A DNA stretch of 64,000 nt from Uranotaenia lowii (lineage: Eukaryota > Arthropoda > Insecta > Diptera > Culicidae): the NCBI RefSeq assembly GCF_029784155.1, contig NC_073692.1:327007920-327071919 (forward strand). The letters run 5' to 3'. The position numbers were made by a program, and so were the translations under genes. Shown one piece after another: positions 44,590 to 56,282 of the stretch (its first letter is position 1; every line of letters starts with the position of its first letter). The notes beneath the pieces were generated by a model. The model searched no databases, was not told where the DNA came from, and was given only the letters and a program-made list of their open reading frames with translations.

Positions 44590-46020
44590 AATTCTACATA
44601 AATTTCCTTTCAGGAATGCAGTTTTGACGTCCATCTGATGAACGACCAAATCGAATTCGCTCTCTAAGGTCAAGACGATTCGAACGCTCTCCACCTCGGT
44701 AACCAGTGCAAAGGTTTCCCAGTAGTCCAATCCTGGTCTTTTATAACATCTTTTCGCGACCAATTGAGCCTTGTAACGACCATCGTCCTTCCCGGTGAAC
44801 ACCCACTTGGACAGAATAGATTTCTTGTGACCCATGGGCTGGTTAATCGCTTCCCAAGTCTTGTTCTCCTTCAGAACTGTCATCTCCTCATCCATGGTGA
44901 CCTTCCAGGAATCCCAGACCTCCCGGTGCTTCAGCTCAGTGATATTCTGAAGTAGCTCCTCATCAACAATTCCTCTTGTTCGCTGACTTCGTCTCAGGAC
45001 CGGTTCAGAGGTGACGGAATTTTGGTCATCATCGTCATCGCCCGGGAATTCCACGCTGCTCTCGTAGTCGCTCTCGCCACATTGTTAACCACAGTGTGAT
45101 CGGGATCAGCAGGCACATCGGCTTACCGCTCAGATGTGTTTTCTGTTGTTTGTACATCGGCTGACCGCTATAATGTGTTTTTGGGGGCTCGCACATGGAC
45201 CTGCTCGGATATGGGATGTTGTTCTGGCTCCTACACATCGGCTAACCGCTCAAATGTAATGGCCTCTGGCGAGTCTTCGACAGGCTTCTCGAAACCCAAC
45301 GCTGGTTTCATCGAAGACTACGTTGCGGTGAATCTCGATGGATCGGCTCAAATCATTTCAAAGCTGGAACCCATTATTTGCGTAACCCACGAATACCAGA
45401 TGTGTCGTTTCCGGATCAAACTTCTGCCGCTTTTCCTAGGGAATCTGTACGTAGGCTTGACAACAAAAAAATGCGCAGGTTGTTCAGCTTTGGCCTTCGA
45501 CCGTACCACATCTTGAAAGGAGTGTTATTGAAAACAAGACCTTTTGTTGGTAATCCGTTTGTGAGGAACGCAGCGCACAAAACAGTTTCGCCCCACATCG
45601 TTTTCGACAATCCGAAAACATGGATCAACGCTCTGGCCTTCTCCATCAGTGCACGTTTCGCTCGCTCGCTGACGCTGTTCTGCTGCGGAGTATACAGGAC
45701 CTGTACTCCTTTCTCAGAGCAATGTCTTTGAAACTCGTTACTAACGTATTCATACCCGTTGTCGCATTGCAGCTTGCACAGCTTCTGACCAAAATGTTCA
45801 GTTGCCATAGTCTCGTACTGCATCCTTCAAACGTTGGCACTTCCGTATACCCACACACGTCCGAGTGCACAAGCTCTAATGGTCTACCCGACCTAGGCAG
45901 CTCGACGTTGTGGAAACTGTTGGCTACTTGTATACCTGCCAATCACCTTTCGCAGACAGCTTGTTTCTCCACATTGGCTGGAATATGGCAGAAACCCTCT
46001 ACTATATTGTTGCGGATTAT
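44590..46020 (-). pseudogene. Ty1/copia retrotransposon fragment (integrase and RT)
   Basis: On the minus strand, from about 46010, a pre-integrase Cys block gives way to GRPLELVHSDVCGY (integrase core start). Then come LQCDNGYEYVSNEFQ and YTPQQNSVSERAKRALMEKARAL in the frame 45823-45416, the second and third catalytic regions. The usual stretch between the first and second integrase aspartates is largely deleted. A linker follows with tandem repeats, then the RT start (44470-45054 frame) with KENKTWEAINQP, SKWVFTGK, LVAKRCYKRPGLDYWETFA and QMDVKTAFLKGNL. Homology ends near 44590, before the RT catalytic box. No LTRs were seen. It is dead. Confidence 0.85.
45100..45262. repeat. Imperfect tandem repeat in the copia linker
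   Basis: About four units containing CACATCGGCTWACCGCTCA recur at intervals of roughly 45 bp. On the minus strand they encode a repeated KTHxSGxPMC-like peptide between integrase and RT. Confidence 0.65.
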
Positions 46021-46099
46021 CCGCTGCAGCGTCAACGCTAGTGGATTGTTTAACAATAGCTTTTGTGTTTATGTTGGATGTCATTGGCCCGTTAGCAAG

Positions 46100-46760
46100 A
46101 ACTTCACTATAGGAGCTTGAGTGCCCCATCTGTATTCTCCCGTTCACTGTTTTTTTCTGAGGACAGCTAGCCTTCAGATGCTCCGCACTGCCACAAGAGA
46201 AGCACTTATTGATTATGCCCTCGTAGAAAACACGTGCTCATGCACGCGTTCTGATGAAGACGTTCGCCGGGATTTCAACGTTTTCCTTAACCTCCAAATA
46301 CACTCCACGGACCGAGTTCCATATTGGAAAACCCGTTTCTTCGGCATACCTTTCTCTCACAATCCGTACGACTTTTCCAAAATTTCCTAAAACTGTCGCA
46401 ATTCCAAGATCCTAAATCTCTGGAGGTAGACTAAACAAACGGACATATCTCAACAACACACTTGCCGAAGATAACGTAACCTTAGTGGTTTGCTGGTTTT
46501 CATATTCAAAATCCAAAGTCGGGGGTAGATACATTAACGAGTTTCGCATATCATCCTCTATTTTAAATTTAATAATCACTGATCGATCTGTTTTATCTTT
46601 ATACATAGATAAAAGTTTATCTGCCGTAAGTTTCATTTTAGTGGTCATAAACCGGAATATTTGCACTTCCGTCGGCTCACGTGATCCACGAACGAACCGA
46701 ATTCTTATAGAATTAGCCCGTAACTGATTGACCGCCTTTTTAACAAACTGATCGCAAACT
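46100..46760 (-). pseudogene. LINE ORF1 fragment with CCHC zinc knuckle
   Basis: Minus-strand reading gives SIRIRFVRGSREPTEV, then TKMKLTADKLLSMYKDKTDR, then VRLFSLPPEI followed by a stop. After a gap comes VLGNFGKVVRIVREK and a knuckle CFSCGSAEHLKASC (CX2CX4HX4C). This arrangement is that of ORF1 proteins of mosquito-type non-LTR elements. A stop, frameshifts and the missing N-terminus show decay. It abuts the copia fragment, so one element probably inserted in or next to the other. Confidence 0.7.
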
Positions 46761-47649
46761 ACACTACTACTACTTTATAGCGCAAGAAAAATTTCGATTC
46801 AATTTAGCTTGAAACATGTCTGAACTGTACGGCGTTCTACAGCAAACTGTTCGGACTTAAACATTTTAGAATTGAACAAGGACCTATGTTATGTGATTCG
46901 AGGAACCGAAGGAAAGCGTTTTGAGCCACCGCATGCTTTGAAAAATATAGCTCAAATAGCATTCGTTTGCTTTCTCGAAAAAAAAAAACCACAAGATAAG
47001 TCTCATTTGGTTCAAAATTTTAATTTCCGAACAAATTTTGTCTGAATAAATTGAAAACTGAACGGGAATTGAAGGGTAAAGCAGCCATAGCTCAATTTTC
47101 CAAAGCGTGCGGTGGCTAAAACAGCCTTTACTCGATTCCTCGTAAAAAATCACACAAGAAGATTGGATAAGTGTTTAAACAGTGTTGAGTATGAATATGC
47201 CTTTGAATAAAACATTTAAAAGGTTAACACGTGTTCAAATAATAAAATTTCATAAACAGCGGTGAATTATTTTATTTTTTTTCTTAAATAACTAAGGAAA
47301 GCCCCAGCTTCCTAATGGTGCAAAAATAAGCGATGGTGCTCATTTTGGATAAATAAAATCTTTTATATACAGACGATCGCCTCCTGTGGATTTAAAATCC
47401 CAAATATAAATAAAATCTCCATACTAAATACCTTCTTCAAGTAAAAGTAAACTTGGAATCCAAGTAAGTATAACGAAAATAGTATGACTCGTTTTCCAGT
47501 GATGAAGCTGCAAAGAAAGCATCGTTATTTTATTTTATAAGTCTGTACACAAAACAGAATAGAAGTGTCAAGACGAGGTCATTGCCTCATACGGTTTTCA
47601 ACAATCTGTGACCAAAATATTTGTGAAAAGTAGTAGGAGGAATTGAAGA
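46761..47649. other. AT-rich sequence, no gene seen
   Basis: Only short ORFs without motifs are present. Confidence 0.4.
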
Positions 47650-50410
47650 TTCTTGATCCTTGGGGGTATTTGATTCCTTAGCTATTCCTCGAAACTGGAA
47701 CGTCTTACAAAGATCAAATATTACAAAAAAAAAAATGACAAGTTGACTAATTGTTTCAACAAACCTGTTATTTCCACAAATTCATTCAATTATTTGTAAA
47801 GTTATATTATTTCGATTTAAAAATTCAACAAAATAAGACTTGAAGATCTTTATTTATCACCACATGGAAAAAAAACCTACTAAAAAATATTTTTTCCAAT
47901 ATGTTAATCGTTAGAGTAAAATATTAACTTCATAATGCTAGACAGAGTCCAAAAAATATATTTTTTTCGGAATTGGTTTTGACAATGCCGAACTAGGGGG
48001 GGGGGGGAGGGGTTTCAGTTCAAAAAATGAATGTACTGATGTAAAGGGATATAATTTTATCAGAAAAGTAATTTAAAATTATTGAAACTTTAAGGTAATT
48101 TTTAATTTTAAATTTCAATTCCACATAACTTTTGTTCTGAAACTCAAATATTAGCACTTAAAAATTTACCTCGTCTAGAGAATGGGTTTTTTTGTATAAG
48201 AAGTACAACCTACAAGGATAAGATTTTAAAACTTACCTTTGATCTTCAAAATTCATTCATCTAAAACTGATTCAACACATCAATAAGGTGGTAGTCTTGT
48301 GACATGTGTTAACTATTCACGAAAGACAACTAAATGAGCAAAAAATCGCTTATCTTTTTGCTTATAAAAGAAATCATTTATGTTATTACAAATTTGTTGA
48401 TGATCAGAATTTTTTCTCAATAAACCAATTGCAGCCTTAGTTTTAATTTATGATTCTGGTTCTTTGAAATGCTCAAGTTCGCAGCAAAAGGGTTTTTTTT
48501 AAATTACACAATGCAATAAAATTCACATTTTGCTATGGTTCAAAGAATTTTAAGGCTAATTTTAAAGAGCTTTTGTTTTTTTCAAAAAAAACATTTGAAT
48601 AAGGATAAAATCAATTTCGAAATTTCTGCACTTTTTTTGACAGAACTGTAAATTAATTAAAAAATATAACCAAACTCAACTTTCCCCAAGACTGCAAGTA
48701 ATTTGGACTTCTATAGAAGCTATAGAAGTTTTCTTCTAGTTTACTTTTCCCTACTCTGTAAAATTAAACGAGAATTCAAAAGATTTTTTAAAACGGTTTA
48801 AACCGCAGAAATCAACACGATTTGCTGTTTTCATCAATTTGGTAAATTAAATTGTACCTTTTATAAAAAAAAAAACTTTCATTAATAATATCATAAATAC
48901 TCTTAATGATATCTTTCCAAATTCTTAAAAAATGGAATTTTACTTTATTTAGATCATTGTAGAATATCTGGGCTGAAACTAATTCTTTGATTGAATATAG
49001 GACTTAAAACAAATTTAGAATCAATTAGCGTTTTTCATTTAGATTTTTTACTTCATCAGTTTGATTGCATCAAATTTGAACCATTTTTGAACTTTTAAAC
49101 GCCTATTCACCAAAACTATAAAGATAACAAACAAAATCTGACAAAAAATTAGAGTTTAGGAAGCCGAATTCTTCAAAATCAGTTTTTTATTTATGTTTAG
49201 AAAAAAATCACCCAATTGTACCTTCAATTTGAAGTTTTAATTTTTTTGTTTACAAAAAGAATATCTTTCCCTTTCAATGCCAAATTTTCGTGGTTAGGAA
49301 ATAAAATCTTTTTGTAAGATTTAGAGCTGGAAACTAAAAAATTAGCACTTGAAAGTTTATAAAAGTTTAACTTAGTTTCCTCTACACTGTCAATTTTTTC
49401 TAATGATGAATTGAACATGTAGTGTTATAAATATCAAAAGTTTTTCTTAAAAGCTTCAAAATTGAGCTTTGTTAGTCCTTAATTTTGATAACCATTAGAA
49501 AATGAATATTAAAATTTTTCGTCTGTGACTTTGATCACTTGAAATAAAATCAAATATTTTGTTCTTTTTATCAAAATTCCTTTAAATTATCATGTGTTTT
49601 GAATAAATTTTAATAAGTTACAAATAGATTTAATTTTTTTTTCCTTATCAAGGAATCCTATTTTACACTTCAAGTTTAATATTATCGCGAAATTTCCCAA
49701 TCAACGCTTTTTTAAATTATGAATGGAAGCGAAAATTAACATGATTTCGAATAAGTCAAATAAATCAATATCATTCCGCTAAACAATTTTTTATCAAGGT
49801 TTATTTCTGATCTGAACATAAAATCATTAAGAGTAAGGATTGAATGTCTTTTAAAACTTGATGTTATATTTTATGATTTTTGTTCGTGTGAACTGAGGAT
49901 TTTGTCCGAGGCTTTCAATTAAAGTTTTATTCGAAATTTTAATTTGTAATCGTTTTCTAGTGATTTGGAAATATTTATTTGAAATTTGTTGTCTTAATGA
50001 ACTCCTAAATTAATTTTTGAATAGTGTTTTTAATGATTTACCAAAAAAACATCGATTTTATATTTTAATTCTAAGCAAATTTTAAAGTTAAATTCAAGAC
50101 TTTATCGAGTTTGCACGATGGTCTGAAGTAGGAAAAGGGTTTTAATACTTAATTTGCTTATTTATTGTGAATTTTTGGTATTGTTATTATTTCGCGCTAT
50201 ATATGAATTTCGAAATAACGAAACACACTTACCGTCCTTTGCCCGGGCCTGGGTCTTGATCATTGCTTGGATCAAAATTTTTGATATTTATTTGAAAACT
50301 CATATTTATCCAACAACTGCCTCATAAAAAGGACACCAAAACTACATTTATCTAAAAATAAAGAATTTTGTGCCATTAGGTGTGCAATAACTATATGGTA
50401 GATGAAAAAT
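47650..50410. repeat. Dispersed AT-rich repeat, copy 2, split by an insertion of about 2.3 kb
   Basis: Blocks at 47650-47980 match 6540-6880, and blocks at about 50250-50410 match 6900-7060. The intervening AT-rich stretch (about 47985-50245) is absent from copy 1 and contains a G-run near 47995-48007. Its ends were not resolved. Confidence 0.45.
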
Positions 50411-52611
50411 GTGTAGAAATTTTTTTTCCTGACACTTTTAAATTGAGAAAATCAAACTAGTTTGAACGAAAATAGACAATGGACTTTCTATCATTCGATT
50501 TTGCTTGATTATTGCCAAGGTTTGAGGCACTTTGAAATAAAAAAGGTTCAAGTCTCCTTTTACTGCAATACTTCAAGTTTATCGTTCTAACTTTTGAAGC
50601 AAAAAAAACTTGAAATTTCACGCTGCCTGAAAATGCAAAAGACGACGATCTTAACCTAGATTATAAATTGGGATCGAGTATCCCCTTTCTTCCCTACGTA
50701 AATTAATTTTCTCTGAAAATTTTTTCTACATCAAATATAAAAGAAAATGGACCTTTGTGTTAAACTGAACAAAACAAATGCTCAATTAAGCCCCCTCGCA
50801 GGACAATCACTGACAATGATCCTTTAGGAGAGAAAGCACTTGAGCATTTTAACACCCCCACAAATTGGAATCTTCTATATATATGAAATTGTACCACGTT
50901 CCATTCCAAACAGTAATCTGATCCATTCTGCTGCATCGACTTGGTGCTGCCATTCGTTTTTTTTTATCTCCGTTAGTCTCTTCTCTCTCATTATAATGTT
51001 GTGATAACGGAACGACTATAGGAATATCCTTCTTCTACTGTTGCCTGTAGCACTTTGTGATATCACAAGTGATATGTGATAGGGAGAACTAAGGACTATT
51101 GGGCAGCAGCAAAAAAAAATGGCAACCAGCATCATCAGCAGCAAGCAACCATACCCAATCAACGTTTGGATTCAAACATCTTTCCGGGATGAACTTTTAT
51201 TTGTATGGATCTGTGACTGCAATTGAACAGCTATTCCAAACTGATCCTCTTTGGGACCTATTTCTGACTATTAATTTGGTTAGAACATTATTTCAATGCA
51301 AAAAATACTGGATTTTAAATTTGAGACTAAGAACACTTTTGGTTTCGATAAACTTATGAAGTTTTAGCATGGGGGACGTTACCCTATTGGTCACACTTAG
51401 TATTGCTGGATCCTTTTCGCAATTCCTTCACACTTGGAAAATGTTGATCATAAGAGAGAACGAGCATAAAAAAAACTGGAGCACACAGTTCAGAATAAGC
51501 AGAACAGGGCTCAAATTACCATTACCCACTCATCCTGCTCAACTATGTATGGGGTAGAGGGGAAAGTTATTCCAAGACCGCCATCTCTATCATATTCCTC
51601 TCGACAAAATTGGACTTGTATTTTTTTTCTGCTGTGTTTAATATTTCGTTAGCTGATATGAGAAGTGTAATACAAGCAGTCCTACATTCAGTAGATGTAA
51701 CAGCATATGATTGCCGGATCAGTTTTAATGTTTATTGAAGCTACTGGGACAAAGAGATGGCAAAGGATCTACAATACTAATGGATGCCTGGGAGCGAAAT
51801 AATTTCTACCCTTTCTATGGGTGCAGATGAATTTTCTATCAATTTCGTATCGATAAAATTTGCTGTTATGTTCGATACACAACGAAGTGCTTTTCATAAC
51901 TATGCAATGGGAAATTTTCATTGCTATAATTAAATCAGGTCTAAATAGTTCAAAAGTTTTAATGGTTTTTGGAATCGAAGAAACTTTCTTGTCAACTGAA
52001 GGGGCGCAGATGAGTTTGGTCGACGCGACGGCTCTACTCGATTATGTCAAAAGTAAACCTTTAACTCTAGTTAAATATGTTAAAGCTTTGCATTGATTCA
52101 ATTAGAAATTTTGCCTGTTTTATGTCCAATCATTATCTCTAAGAGGCGACATTTAGGAATATTCATCTGCTCTTTCCTTTTTTTTTCTTCAGATAGTCTA
52201 TAGATATAAGTAATAATATAAAAAAATGGAAAAAATTTGGCTCCTTTAAAATCAATGGTGTAAAACGCTATAGTGAGTGTATAGAATAATAAAAATCATC
52301 ATGACAGTGCGTAGAATATTGTTGGAATAAAACGTTCAGAAATCAATAATAAAGTGTCAACAATTATGCATGTGGGATCAACTTTTATCTATCGTTATTA
52401 TCGTATTTAACTCCAAATATTCTTCGTCGAAATACACTGAGTATTGAGGATTTTTCTGCTCTTTAATCATTGTTCTACTCGTGAGGACAAAGTTTCTTTG
52501 AATAAATAAAATGCATCTGTAAAGGCTCTTTCATCATAAAAGATAAAAGGTTAAAAAAAAATTCCGCTGCGCATTGTTTTGAATACTTTTGAGAGATAAC
52601 GTGCGATTAAA
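50411..52611. other. Non-coding sequence, some of it less AT-rich (about 50780-51600)
   Basis: Short ORFs at 51099-51359, 51369-51557 and 51860-52096 have no recognised motif. No repeat boundaries were found. Confidence 0.3.
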
Positions 52612-53840
52612 GGGTGATACGATCAAAATTTGGTCAATATCAACTTGAACTATTTCTCTCAATTTTTCATTTAAAAAACCTGAACACCTCTCATTTTGAA
52701 GGTGTGTATGTGTAGAATGTTGCTTCTATTTTGATTTTGGAATTCACTCTTCAGTTGTCAAAATGCCGTCCAAGGAAGAAGAGCAGCGTATCAAAATTTT
52801 GCTCGCGCATCACGAAAATCCGAGCTACTCGCACGCAAAGCTGGCAAAATCGCTAAAAATTGCCTTATCAACCGTTGCAAAAGTAATTAAAGTGTTTGGG
52901 GAACGTTTGTCGGCAGCCAGGAAGTCTGGATCGGGGGAAATCGAAAACCAGAAGCCGCTGAGATGACAAAGAGAGTTGCCGGTAGTTTCAAGCGAAACCC
53001 TAACCTCTCTCTCCGAGATGCCGCAAATAAGCTGGGTGTATCGTCTACAACCGTGCATCGATCCAAAAAAAACGAGCCGGACTATCGACTAACAAGAAGG
53101 TAGTGACTCCAAATCGCGATGATAAACAAAATACGACGGCCAAAGCACGATCCCGGAGGCTGTACACGACGATGCTGACGAAGTTTGACTGCGTGGTAAT
53201 GGACGACGAAACCTATGTCAAAGCCGACTACAAGCAGCTTCCGGGGCAGCAGTTTTATACGGCAAAAGGAAGAGGAAAGGTAGCAGATATTTTCAAGCAC
53301 ATGAAACTGTCAAAGTTCGCGAAAAATATCTGGTTTGGCAAGCCATCTGTACCTGTGGATTGAAAAGCAGCATTTTACTAGCTCCCGGGACTGTCAACCA
53401 AGAAATTTACGTGAAAGAGTGTTTGAATAAACGTCTGCTGCCTTTCCTGAATAAACACGATTGTTCCGTACTGTTTTGGCCGGATTTGGCATCTTGCCAT
53501 TACGGTTAAAAGGCCATGGAGTGGTACGCCGCCAACAACGTGCAGGTGGTTCCCAAGGACAAGAACCCTCCCAACACGCCAGAGCTCCGCCCAATGGAGA
53601 AATACTGGGCTATTGTCAAGCGGAACCTAAAGATGAACAAAAAAACTGCTTAGGACGAGCAGCAGTTCAAGGCAAACTGGCTTTGTGCAGCGAAGAAAGT
53701 GGACAAGGTGGCTGTACAAAATCTGATGGCAGGGGTTAAGCGTAAGTCCCGGCAATTTGGATTTGGAAAAGCGGAAGCGGAAGCGGATCTAATATGGACA
53801 GTTTTTCCATACGAATTTAAATAGGTTAGCTTGACGGACT
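52612..53840 (+). mobile_element. Mariner-type DD37E element, right end missing
   Basis: The left end AGGGTGATACGATCAAAATT is followed by an untranslated leader and a transposase-like frame from ATG 52763. No inverted copy of this end is found downstream, so the right terminus was lost. Confidence 0.8.
52763..53760 (+). pseudogene. DD37E transposase, broken
   Basis: The N-terminal helix-turn-helix (KIALSTVAKVIKVFGE) is followed by a one-base frameshift near 52930, a second DNA-binding part (LSLRDAANKLGVSSTTVHR) and another shift near 53070. The catalytic domain begins with VVMDDETYVKADY (first Asp). A frame change follows near 53330. FWPDLASCHYG carries the second Asp, and after a stop (TAA in TACGGTTAAAAGG) the line continues WYAANNVQVVPKDKNPPN to ELRPMEKYW. 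Codon counting gives 37 residues between the second Asp and this Glu, the DD37E signature of a mosquito-associated mariner group. It is inactive. Confidence 0.88.
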
Positions 53841-54182
53841 ATTCACCTCCAGCTCTAATTTTTGAATCTGAAATTCTTCATCAACGTTTTTCTTTCGTAT
53901 GAATTAATGAATGCAACCTCCAAGTAAATTTTTAATTTTTTTAAGTTATTTGAAAAATATCGTTAAAAAAATTAAATCATTTCGAATTCCACGATCGCAG
54001 GCGTGGCTCAGTAGATCGAGTTTATCAATGCCAGTGGTTGCTACTCCGTGATTGACTGAGACATGCCATCAGTTTGGTTTAGAGATGAAAACTTGCATGA
54101 GCTTGGCAACACATTAACAATGCTCAAAAATTATGCTCCTTCTTTGATCATCAATAACGGCGCCGGCCACGTCCTAGTAGTA
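53841..54182. other. Spacer with a tRNA-like A-box segment
   Basis: GCGTGGCTCAGTAGATCGAG (about 54000) resembles a tRNA A box. I see no matching B box, so it is not called an RNA gene. Confidence 0.25.
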
Positions 54183-54700
54183 AATGGAAAGATCGGAAAA
54201 GAAAAACGCACGAAGTGTAACCTATTTATGACGCTCATTAGACCGGTTGTTCTCTACGGGCACGAGACATGGATATTGCTCGAGGAGGACCTGCGTACAC
54301 TTGGAGTATTCGAGCGACGAGTGTTAAGAACCATCTTTGGCGGTGTACAGGAGAACGGAGTGTGGAGGCGAAGGATGAACCACGAGCTCGCGCGACTCTA
54401 CGGCGAACCCAGTATCCAGAAGGTGGTGAAGGCTGGCCGGATACGCTGGGCGGGACATGTTGCGAGAATGCCGGATGACTGTCCTGCAAAACAGGTGTTC
54501 GCCACGAATCCGGTAGGAACAAGACGAGCGGGGGCGCAACGAGCGAGGTGGTTAGACCAAGTGGAGCGTGATCTGGCGAACATGGGGTGCCCGAGGAATT
54601 GGAGAACGGTTGCCATGGACCGAGTGAATTTTAGGAATTATGTTCGTCAAGTTATGTCGTGAGACGGAATACTTTGTAAATAAAACGGAAAAGAAAAAAA
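54183..54700 (+). pseudogene. RTE-like LINE 3' end, 5' truncated
   Basis: The frame open to 54662 contains LIRPVVLYGHETWILLEED, FERRVLRTIFG, RIRWAGHVARM and ARWLDQVERDL. These are the C-terminal region of RTE-type reverse transcriptases downstream of the polymerase core. The catalytic RT and endonuclease are absent, as in typical 5'-truncated LINE insertions. The upstream ATG at 54063 is in flanking DNA and is not a real start. An AATAAA-like sequence and a short A-rich tail follow the stop. The last part is intact, so the copy may be fairly recent. Confidence 0.8.
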
Positions 54701-55835
54701 GGATGAAAGATCAATTTACTGCTAGTAATACAATCTGGGTTTGGAGGTTTGGATTAAAGGATGTGATTGGGAGGCACTTTTGACCAGTGAAGTGTGATCA
54801 AAACTATAATACCTATTATTCTATCCTTCTACTAAAGCAAAATGAAATTTGTTAACATCTTTTTCCTTTATGTTATTCCCTATCTTTATCCAGCATTTAG
54901 TGACACTACTGAAACTAAAATAATAATAAAAACAGCCTTAGCAATATTTACATGTTTTTCTTCATGTTGTTGACTTATGTACGCATCAAATGCTTCTTTT
55001 ATTTAACTAGCTCTGACAAATGTACTTACATAATTAAACAAAGACCAACAAAATTAAATCCATGAGAGAACTTAGTTTTGTCATGTTCTTTCACGTGGAA
55101 AAGGAATTTTTGATGAAACATCAATAAGCCACACAAACGCAACCGATTTGCAAATCATTGCTTGTGGGGAATCGTGGGCCACATCTTGTGGGGTATCTTG
55201 AGCCGACTCTATTTTGGTATTTCCATACACATTCAGAACTTAAAACACGTTATTACTATATGTAGAGTTTTCTTATGCCAAATTAATAGTTATGAAAAAT
55301 GTTTTGTCCATCTTTTCTAATGCGATAGAGACAAACATAAATGCTTTACATGGAATTTTACCGAAACATTTGCGAGCTAGGTTTAAGGAACTTTTCGATC
55401 ATACACAACTTTCTTTTTTTTCTCATCTGAAATTGCTTTAAAATAACTGAATGAATTATGAAATTTCAGTTTTGGGTCAATTCAAAAACTTTGCACGTTA
55501 TCTAGTCAATTTGGATTAGGTGGCCCACGTTTCCCCAGAGTTTTTCATTATCCAAAAATAATTACTTTTTTTAATCAGTCAGAACTCGGGAAATTATTGT
55601 TTTAAACAAATTAAAACAAAATGCCTAATAATACCTTAAAAATGTAGAGACTTTTCAATTTTTTTTCTTTTCATCTTTAAAATAAAGAAATTATGAAGCA
55701 ATGATAAACAGTGGCCCATAATACTCCACTCTCCCCTACTGTATAAGAACTTTACTGTATAAATATTGAAGAAATTCGTTTAAATGTCCAGTTTAAGAGA
55801 TTTGCTTCCAAATTTTGTCAGTTTTGATTTCGTTC
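54701..55835. other. AT-rich sequence with possible MITE ends
   Basis: GTGGGCCACATCTTGTGGGG (about 55170) and GGTGGCCCACG plus CTCTCCCCTACTG (about 55520-55740) look like the terminal motifs of a foldback or MITE family. A clean pair could not be closed. Confidence 0.35.
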
Positions 55836-56023
55836 TATTTGTATCTATGTACCACTATTTATAAAGACATACACCGTCTTAGCCGATTTAGGCTCACAGA
55901 CTGAATAAACGTGGACAACTTAAGATTAACATTTAACACCCAGTACCAAGATGGGAATCGAACCCATGCCTCAGGTGGTCCATGCGATTACCGTGTCACC
56001 ACGCTATCCACTCGCCCGTGCGG
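55836..56023 (-). mobile_element. tRNA-derived SINE, family B
   Basis: On the minus strand the head GGCGAGTGGATAGCGTGGTG (A box region) and GGTTCGATTCC (B box, 55954-55964) have tRNA spacing. They are followed by a body containing GTGAGCCTAAATCGGC. Because a non-tRNA body follows the head, a SINE is more likely than a functional tRNA. The 3' limit is approximate. Confidence 0.75.
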
Positions 56024-56072
56024 AACAATAATTTGATATGTGATGATAACAGGGCCATAGGAAGAATCGCCT

Positions 56073-56272
56073 TTCAATGGCTTGTGATATAGCTCAGTTG
56101 GCAAGTCAGTTGCTTTCCGAGCCGATGTCCGTGAGTTCGAGCCCAAGAGTAAACATCGATCACTGTTGTACCGGATAAGTTTTTCAATGACTTTTCCGCC
56201 AACTTCATCGTTGATATGAGTCGCGAATGACATAAAGATGTCAAAAAGGACTATAATCGAAACAAACAAACT
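56073..56272 (+). mobile_element. tRNA-derived SINE, family A, copy 2
   Basis: A box TAGCTCAGTTGG (56090-56101) and B box GTTCGAGCCC (56135-56144) are followed by the same body as copy 1. The 10-bp duplication AGAATCGCCT frames it (56063-56072 and 56273-56282), showing insertion by LINE-type machinery. Confidence 0.88.
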
Positions 56273-56282
56273 AGAATCGCCT

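Noticed and set aside
53995..54060. tRNA gene
   Set aside because: There is only an A-box-like segment and no convincing B box or cloverleaf.
55930..56023. Functional tRNA gene on the minus strand
   Set aside because: The tRNA-like head continues into a SINE-type body.
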